A DNA stretch of 17,156 nt from JAUYIW01 sp043818555 (GTDB lineage: Bacteria; Patescibacteriota; Patescibacteriia; UBA9934). A model generated the notes under the pieces. That model made no database searches. It was given only the letters and a program-made list of their open reading frames with translations, and was not told the DNA's origin. Shown in pieces: positions 13,306-17,156 of the stretch. Where the stretch lies: NCBI GenBank assembly GCA_043818555.1, contig JBDRFP010000033.1:1-17156 (forward strand), read 5' to 3'. Position numbers and translations under genes: made by a program. The stretch's first letter is position 1. Each line of letters begins with the position of its first letter.

Positions 13306-13323
13306 CTGGTATAATCATACCAG
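13306..13323. promoter_or_regulatory. Palindromic bidirectional extended -10 promoter
   Basis: CTGGTATAATCATACCAG has perfect 7-bp arms with a four-base centre. On the plus strand it gives TGGTATAAT (-10 at 13310-13315) for the gene at 13338. On the minus strand it gives TGGTATGAT (-10 at 13319-13314) for the gene at 13302. Both have the TGn extension, which can replace a -35, and neither has a good -35. The two -10 elements overlap by two bases, so only one can be used at a time. The dyad could also be an operator. Confidence 0.65.
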
Positions 13324-13337
13324 ATTTATCTACAAAA

Positions 13338-15425
13338 ATGCTATTCGCCCGTCAACAATCAAAAATCATCATGCTCAGCGCCTTGATTTTAGCTATAGCA
13401 AACGCATTTTCGCTAGTGCACCCGTTGATTGGAATTTTTGCCTTAATAGGCTTTCTCTTTGGCGCAGGCGAGCTAATCGGGCCGTTTTTATTGCCTAAAA
13501 ACACACGCGGCGCTCAAACTTTGGTAGGCATCCTTGGTGTGATCGCGTCGATTTCAATACTTGGCAGCGCTGTTTATTATGTGATCCCGGTTACAAAAGA
13601 GGTTCTGGCGCTATTATTGGCAATCATCGCCATTGTGGCTACATTGATTGGCAGGCATGGGAAAACCATCGATCCGGCACCTTGCCGACACAGGTTGTCC
13701 CCAGCCTCGGCGGCCGCCTATGTAGCGATTTTGATTGCGCTCGCGGCCTGGTGGAGCGCAGTTTTGCCATTGTCGATCGTGGAGGCAGTGCGGAGTCCCT
13801 GGCTTGAAGCTGATCCGATCATTATTGTAGCGCTCGGAATTGCAACCATAATCGCCGGCGCATTACTCGCGCGCAAAGCACAAATCGGCGCCGTAGCCAC
13901 AATCGGGCTCATCTTTTTTTCAGCAACGATGATAACAGTTGTCGCCTACCCGCTCGGCTACGGGTTTGATCCGTTTATCCACCGCGCCACAATCGAGCAC
14001 ATTGCCGAGTACGGAACCATTACGCCAAAGCCACTCTACTACATAGGTCAGTACGCGCTCGAGCTTGTCGGACTCCACATTTTCTCACTCCCAATTAAAA
14101 TCATCGACAACCTTCTTGTCAGCGCGCTTGCATCAATCTTTCTTACCGCGAGTGCGTGGATAGGTTTTCGCTCAATTATGCCAAACGGCGGCGGACCTTT
14201 ACTGGCGGTTCTCCTGATCCCGCTCAGCGCATTCATATCAACCACTCCGCAGGCGCTTGCATACATTTTCACCGGAGCCCTAATCTTTCTCTCACTTCCA
14301 AGACTTTTTGACAAAAACGGCGCGCCGCCAATGTTGACGCTCTGGCTTCTGGCGCTTGCCGCGCTAATCACCCATCCGCTTGCCGGCATCCCGGCATTCA
14401 TCTACGCCGCGCTTGTAGCGGCCGCAACATGGGAACAAGGCACAGTCCCGCGTAAAATCCTGGTTAGCGTAGTTGCGATTATTGGCGCCATTGCACTTCC
14501 AATCGTATTTGTTGTCCAGGCCAAGATGTCCGGACTGGCAATTAATTTCACACTCAATAACCTTTTCAATTTCGAACTCCTGGACCTTACCGGTTTTTTT
14601 GCTAACCGGTTCTCTTCCTGGTTCGACGGTCTCTATCTAATCATTTACAACCACCTGTGGATCCTTTTGATCTTCGCGACCGTCGGCGCCTGGTTTGCCC
14701 GCAAATACAAGGTCGTTTGGTGGCACTATGTTCCGCTTATTGCAGCGTTTGTGTGGATGATCAACTTCTGGCTGTTATCAACTACGCTGGAATTTGAATT
14801 TTTGATTGAATACGAGCGCGCCAATTACTCAGCTCGCCTGCTAACGCTCACGGCTATCAGCCTTGTCCCGCACGCAGGAATCGCAATCGCCGGCATTTAT
14901 AAAACTTTACACGATCGACCAAAGATACTGTCTACAGCATTTACGATCCTGCTCGGCATAATTGTCACTGCCAACATCTATGGAGCCTACCCTAGACACG
15001 ACAATTACGCCCGGTCAGCCGGTTTTAATGTGGCGCAAAGCGACATTGATACGGTTTATGCGATCAATGAATTAGGAGGCGATCGCGAGTTTATCGTGCT
15101 CGCAAATCAGGCAGTATCTGCTGCGGCGCTGCAGGAATTTGGATTTAAAAAATACTTTGAAGGCGATATTTTCTACTACCCAATCCCAACCGGCGGCGAA
15201 CTGTATGAGTATTATTTGGACATGACTAATCTGGATCCTGATCGCTGGCGCATGATGGAGGCTATGGATTTTACAGGTGTTGATCTTGGCTTCTTTGTTG
15301 TAAACGACTACTGGTGGCAAGCTGACATAATTCGCGAGCATGCCAAAAACGAAGCTGACGACTGGTTCTCAATCGGCGAAGACGATGAAGTGACTGTATT
15401 CATATTCGAGCGCGAAGGGATATGA
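13338..15425 (+). CDS. Large GT-C/STT3-like polytopic membrane protein
   Basis: A 695-aa protein with about 14 or more hydrophobic helices over residues 8-570, then a soluble C-terminal domain of roughly 120 residues. The stretch YPLGYGFDPFIHRATIEHI (about 204-222, D211 and H215), followed by YGTITPKPLYYIGQYALEL, resembles the first exterior loop of GT-C oligosaccharyl- and glycosyltransferases, where Asp/His residues bind metal or the lipid donor. I therefore call it GT-C-like; the sugar and acceptor are unknown and it could be a non-enzymatic relative. The C-terminal region has ELGGDREFIVLANQAVSAA and ends in DDEVTVFIFEREGI. The ATG at 13338 is 22 bases after the shared promoter's TATAAT, with no Shine-Dalgarno. 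It is divergent from the PgsA-like operon, which has its own GT-C-like gene. Confidence 0.75.
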   Translation: MLFARQQSKIIMLSALILAIANAFSLVHPLIGIFALIGFLFGAGELIGPFLLPKNTRGAQTLVGILGVIASISILGSAVYYVIPVTKEVLALLLAIIAIVATLIGRHGKTIDPAPCRHRLSPASAAAYVAILIALAAWWSAVLPLSIVEAVRSPWLEADPIIIVALGIATIIAGALLARKAQIGAVATIGLIFFSATMITVVAYPLGYGFDPFIHRATIEHIAEYGTITPKPLYYIGQYALELVGLHIFSLPIKIIDNLLVSALASIFLTASAWIGFRSIMPNGGGPLLAVLLIPLSAFISTTPQALAYIFTGALIFLSLPRLFDKNGAPPMLTLWLLALAALITHPLAGIPAFIYAALVAAATWEQGTVPRKILVSVVAIIGAIALPIVFVVQAKMSGLAINFTLNNLFNFELLDLTGFFANRFSSWFDGLYLIIYNHLWILLIFATVGAWFARKYKVVWWHYVPLIAAFVWMINFWLLSTTLEFEFLIEYERANYSARLLTLTAISLVPHAGIAIAGIYKTLHDRPKILSTAFTILLGIIVTANIYGAYPRHDNYARSAGFNVAQSDIDTVYAINELGGDREFIVLANQAVSAAALQEFGFKKYFEGDIFYYPIPTGGELYEYYLDMTNLDPDRWRMMEAMDFTGVDLGFFVVNDYWWQADIIREHAKNEADDWFSIGEDDEVTVFIFEREGI

Positions 15426-15549
15426 CAAAGTTATAACCCTACTAGCCGTCTAACCAATCTAAACCCCTAAAGATCCATCTTCGTGGTTTTAAAATGAACT
15501 GCACACATATACATACATTGTCCCATGTGGAACAGAGTGCGTACACATA

Positions 15550-15580
15550 AAATCCCGATTTATAATCGGGATTTATTATT
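15550..15580. terminator. Bidirectional terminator-like hairpin between convergent genes
   Basis: An 11-bp perfect stem, AAATCCCGATT (15550-15560) and AATCGGGATTT (15564-15574), with a TAT loop. On the plus strand ATTATT follows; on the minus strand TTATG follows the stem's terminal Ts. It lies between the gene ending at 15425 and the GT4 gene ending at 15679 and could stop both. The rest of 15426-15678 shows no gene, RNA or repeat that I can recognise. Confidence 0.7.
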
Positions 15581-15678
15581 GTAGTGGGAAATGAGGGCTT
15601 GTTTATCCAAGGATTTTCAAATAATTAGCACATTCAGTGGAGAATAGGAGTCCATTAAGCATAAGGCCCTACAAATGA

Positions 15679-16887
15679 TTAACGCATCAAAATGTCTTCC
15701 AGCTTTTCGACCAATGCGCGCGTGTAGGTGCCTAGCGCGTATGGCGCGACGGTTTGCTTGATTTCATCTTGCGACTCAAAGAACTCGTCCTTACGGCGAT
15801 CGAGCTCGTCAACTGCTCGCAAAAAATCTTTCATGTCACCTGGTATAAACAAAAATCCATTTTTACCATCTTGGACCAACTCCCCCACTCCGCCAATGTT
15901 CGATGCTAACACCGGCACACCAGCCTGCAGCGCTTCGTAAATTACAGTTGGCGAATTCTCATAGCAGAGCGACGGCACTACCAACGCGTCCGCAATCCCA
16001 AGGCAGCTAACAATCTGATCGAGCGAAACATAGCCAAGATAAGAAATCCGCTTGTCCCTGGCCGCCGCCTTTGCCACGCGCCCTGCGCATGTCCCCTCGC
16101 CTGCAAAGATCACTTGAGCGTCATCCGGCAGCCTGTTGACAGCGTCGAGCAGAAATCGAACGCCTTTGTGCTGCTCAAGCTGACCTACGAAAAGAAGTCT
16201 GAGAGGCCCTGGCTGGCGATATTCATGAACAACGGGTTGAATTTGCGGCGCAGGATTCGGCATAACAACAGCAGGCGCATTTTTACAAAAACCTTTTTCC
16301 AAATACGCGTCCCTCAAATATGCTGATGGAAAAATCACCAAATTTGGCTTACCCAGCCGCCTCTTGCAAATTATGCGGTATACAGAATATGCAAATCGCG
16401 CGTACCATCGACCATTTTTACTGCTAAAAAACTTTAAGCCTGACGGAAACAATAACTGCAAATCATGCATCACATGCACATGAGGCAGCCCAAGCTTTTG
16501 TATCTCTCTTGGAATTTTAAGCCCGATGCCTTTCAGATTATGCGTGATTACAATATCCGGCTTTTCTTGTTTTAAAATTTCTGCAATTTTCTTTGGGCAA
16601 ACCCAACAAAATGCATCAATAACATGCCAGATTAACCTGATCGGCCAAACATATTTATTGTCGTCCAACAGATAATAAATATTTCTCGGGTAAAGCCTGT
16701 ACACCTTTTCCGTTGTCCCGGTATCCTGAAGAGCTTCTTCGCCTTTGTTTCTGGGATGGCTTGAGATAACAAAAACTTCATGTTCAGGATAGAGCTCTTG
16801 GAGCGCCTCAACCGTGCGTACGACTACATTTTCCGCTCCTCCGCGAACATATGGCGGATAGAGATTTGTTATGATGGCGATTTTCAT
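15679..16887 (-). CDS. GT4 family glycosyltransferase
   Basis: A cytosolic or membrane-associated GT-B fold enzyme that transfers a sugar from a nucleotide donor, with retention, to a growing glycan or lipid. The 402 aa match family length. The N-terminal domain has IITNLYPPYVRGGAENVV with the glycine loop at 15-18, and PDIVITHNLKG and HVHVMHDLQLLFPSG. The C-terminal domain has RLLFVGQLEQHKG (K241), VIFAGEGT, YLGYV, and the donor-site EX7E motif ENSPTVIYE (E310 and E318), followed by LQAGVPVLASNIGGVGELV. Donor and acceptor are unknown; dTDP-rhamnose from the rml genes is one option. ATG at 16887 gives the standard MKIAIITN start. No Shine-Dalgarno is present. The leader carries TCGAATTACGAG and an octamer array. 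Confidence 0.95.
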   Translation of the reverse strand: MKIAIITNLYPPYVRGGAENVVVRTVEALQELYPEHEVFVISSHPRNKGEEALQDTGTTEKVYRLYPRNIYYLLDDNKYVWPIRLIWHVIDAFCWVCPKKIAEILKQEKPDIVITHNLKGIGLKIPREIQKLGLPHVHVMHDLQLLFPSGLKFFSSKNGRWYARFAYSVYRIICKRRLGKPNLVIFPSAYLRDAYLEKGFCKNAPAVVMPNPAPQIQPVVHEYRQPGPLRLLFVGQLEQHKGVRFLLDAVNRLPDDAQVIFAGEGTCAGRVAKAAARDKRISYLGYVSLDQIVSCLGIADALVVPSLCYENSPTVIYEALQAGVPVLASNIGGVGELVQDGKNGFLFIPGDMKDFLRAVDELDRRKDEFFESQDEIKQTVAPYALGTYTRALVEKLEDILMR

Positions 16888-16890
16888 GTA

Positions 16891-16902
16891 TCGAATTACG
16901 AG
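16891..16902. repeat. Second copy of TCGAATTACGAG
   Basis: Exact copy of the 12-mer at 8528-8539, here three bases upstream of the GT4 start codon at 16887. Confidence 0.6.
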
Positions 16903-16903
16903 G

Positions 16904-16976
16904 GTGATTTAGTGACTGAGTGATTTAGTATTTCTTAAACTCGAACACTTAATCACTCAATAACTCAATCACTGAG
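16904..16976. repeat. Inverted octamer array (GTGATTTA) before the GT4 gene
   Basis: The left part has period-8 words GTGATTTA, GTGACTGA, GTGATTTA, GTA from 16904. The right part has the inverse, TTAATCAC, TCAATAAC, TCAATCAC, TGAG, ending near 16976. TGAGTGATTTAGT (16917-16929) can pair with ACTTAATCACTCA (16947-16959), with one mismatch, around an AT-rich loop. As at 6302-6440, direct words are followed by reversed words. It fills most of the gap between two GT4 genes. Confidence 0.85.
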
Positions 16977-16980
16977 CGGT

Positions 16981-17156
16981 TCAAGCCCCGGAGTTTTCTT
17001 CATACACGATCTCGAGACGATCGATACAATGGTTCTCACTATACTCTGCTACAGCGCGAATTCGCGCCTCAGCACCAAACTGGCGCGCCTTTTCCGGATG
17101 CTGGAGCATCCATTCGAGCGCTACGGCCAGCGCCTGTTCGTCGCCAGGGCGGACAT
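16981..17156 (-). CDS. Glycosyltransferase C-terminus (GT4-like), cut by window edge
   Basis: A minus-strand open frame enters from the right edge and ends at a TGA at 16983-16981, giving 57 visible residues. They read VRPGDEQALAVALEWMLQHP, then EKARQFGAEARIRAVAEYS, ending in CIDRLEIVYEENSGA. This is the usual tail of GT4 glycosyltransferases: the loop after the donor site, then the helix of the xPGDxxALAxALxxLL pattern, then the final helix with an ExxxxxYE ending. The catalytic part is beyond the window, so the donor is unknown. It lies upstream of and on the same strand as the complete GT4 gene, 93 bases away, and the octamer array fills the gap. Confidence 0.8.
   Translation of the reverse strand, partial: VRPGDEQALAVALEWMLQHPEKARQFGAEARIRAVAEYSENHCIDRLEIVYEENSGA

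Noticed and set aside
13052..13498. Plus-strand open frame of 148 codons across the PgsA-like gene and the shared promoter
   Set aside because: It spans the PgsA-like gene start, the palindromic promoter and the start of the 695-aa gene, all of which are better supported.
15426..15678. Small RNA or tRNA gene in the convergent gap
   Set aside because: Apart from the terminator-like hairpin at 15550-15580 I see no cloverleaf, promoter or conserved RNA motif.

Overview
The window looks like a chromosomal segment from a small-genome bacterium that uses the standard code, since TGA ends several genes. My best guess is a member of the candidate phyla radiation (Patescibacteria). This is inference, based on the tightly packed minus-strand operons, the mostly missing Shine-Dalgarno sequences, the PEGA/beta-propeller protein, and the mix of GT-C membrane glycosyltransferases, a PgsA-like lipid synthase, small NUDIX/HIT enzymes and rml sugar genes. 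I found no rRNA, tRNA, CRISPR array or insertion sequence.

Layout, left to right. (1) 1-378: a partial minus-strand gene of unknown family, with a good promoter and a Shine-Dalgarno. (2) 609-2313: a minus-strand pair, an S41/Ctp-type protease followed by an overlapping NUDIX hydrolase. (3) 2345-3355: a self-contained plus-strand unit with canonical promoter, strong ribosome binding site, NYN-domain nuclease gene and intrinsic terminator; its arginine codons differ from those of its neighbours. (4) 3485-4807: a plus-strand membrane-anchored PEGA/propeller protein. (5) 4861-7460: minus-strand rmlB, rmlC and rmlD for dTDP-L-rhamnose; rmlA is not in the window. (6) 7543-8522: minus-strand HIT protein and ADP-ribose-type NUDIX hydrolase. 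(7) 8622-13302: a minus-strand operon of CDP-alcohol phosphatidyltransferase, GT-C-like membrane protein, membrane-anchored beta-rich protein, RelA/SpoT-like HD protein and a four-helix membrane protein. (8) 13338-15425: a divergent plus-strand large GT-C-like membrane protein sharing a palindromic promoter with the operon. (9) 15679-17156: two minus-strand GT4 glycosyltransferases, the second cut by the window edge. Together regions 5, 7, 8 and 9 suggest a surface-glycan and envelope-lipid neighbourhood.

The most unusual signal is not a gene. Almost every gap carries short-period repeat arrays: a GTAGACA heptamer at five gene boundaries, a dyad-symmetric array of eight GTTTATT words spaced about 20 bp between rmlB and rmlC (with a two-unit relative at the HIT promoter), an inverted octamer array before the GT4 gene, a 20-bp TTGACATTC repeat after the PEGA gene, and a palindromic GTTTAACC cluster that lies in frame inside a membrane-protein gene. 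One heptamer array encodes the C-terminus and stop codon of one gene and runs into the start codon of the next. Several genes also have a TATAAT only 6-8 bases before their ATG, suggesting leaderless mRNAs. Family calls rest on motifs read by eye; no database search was possible.
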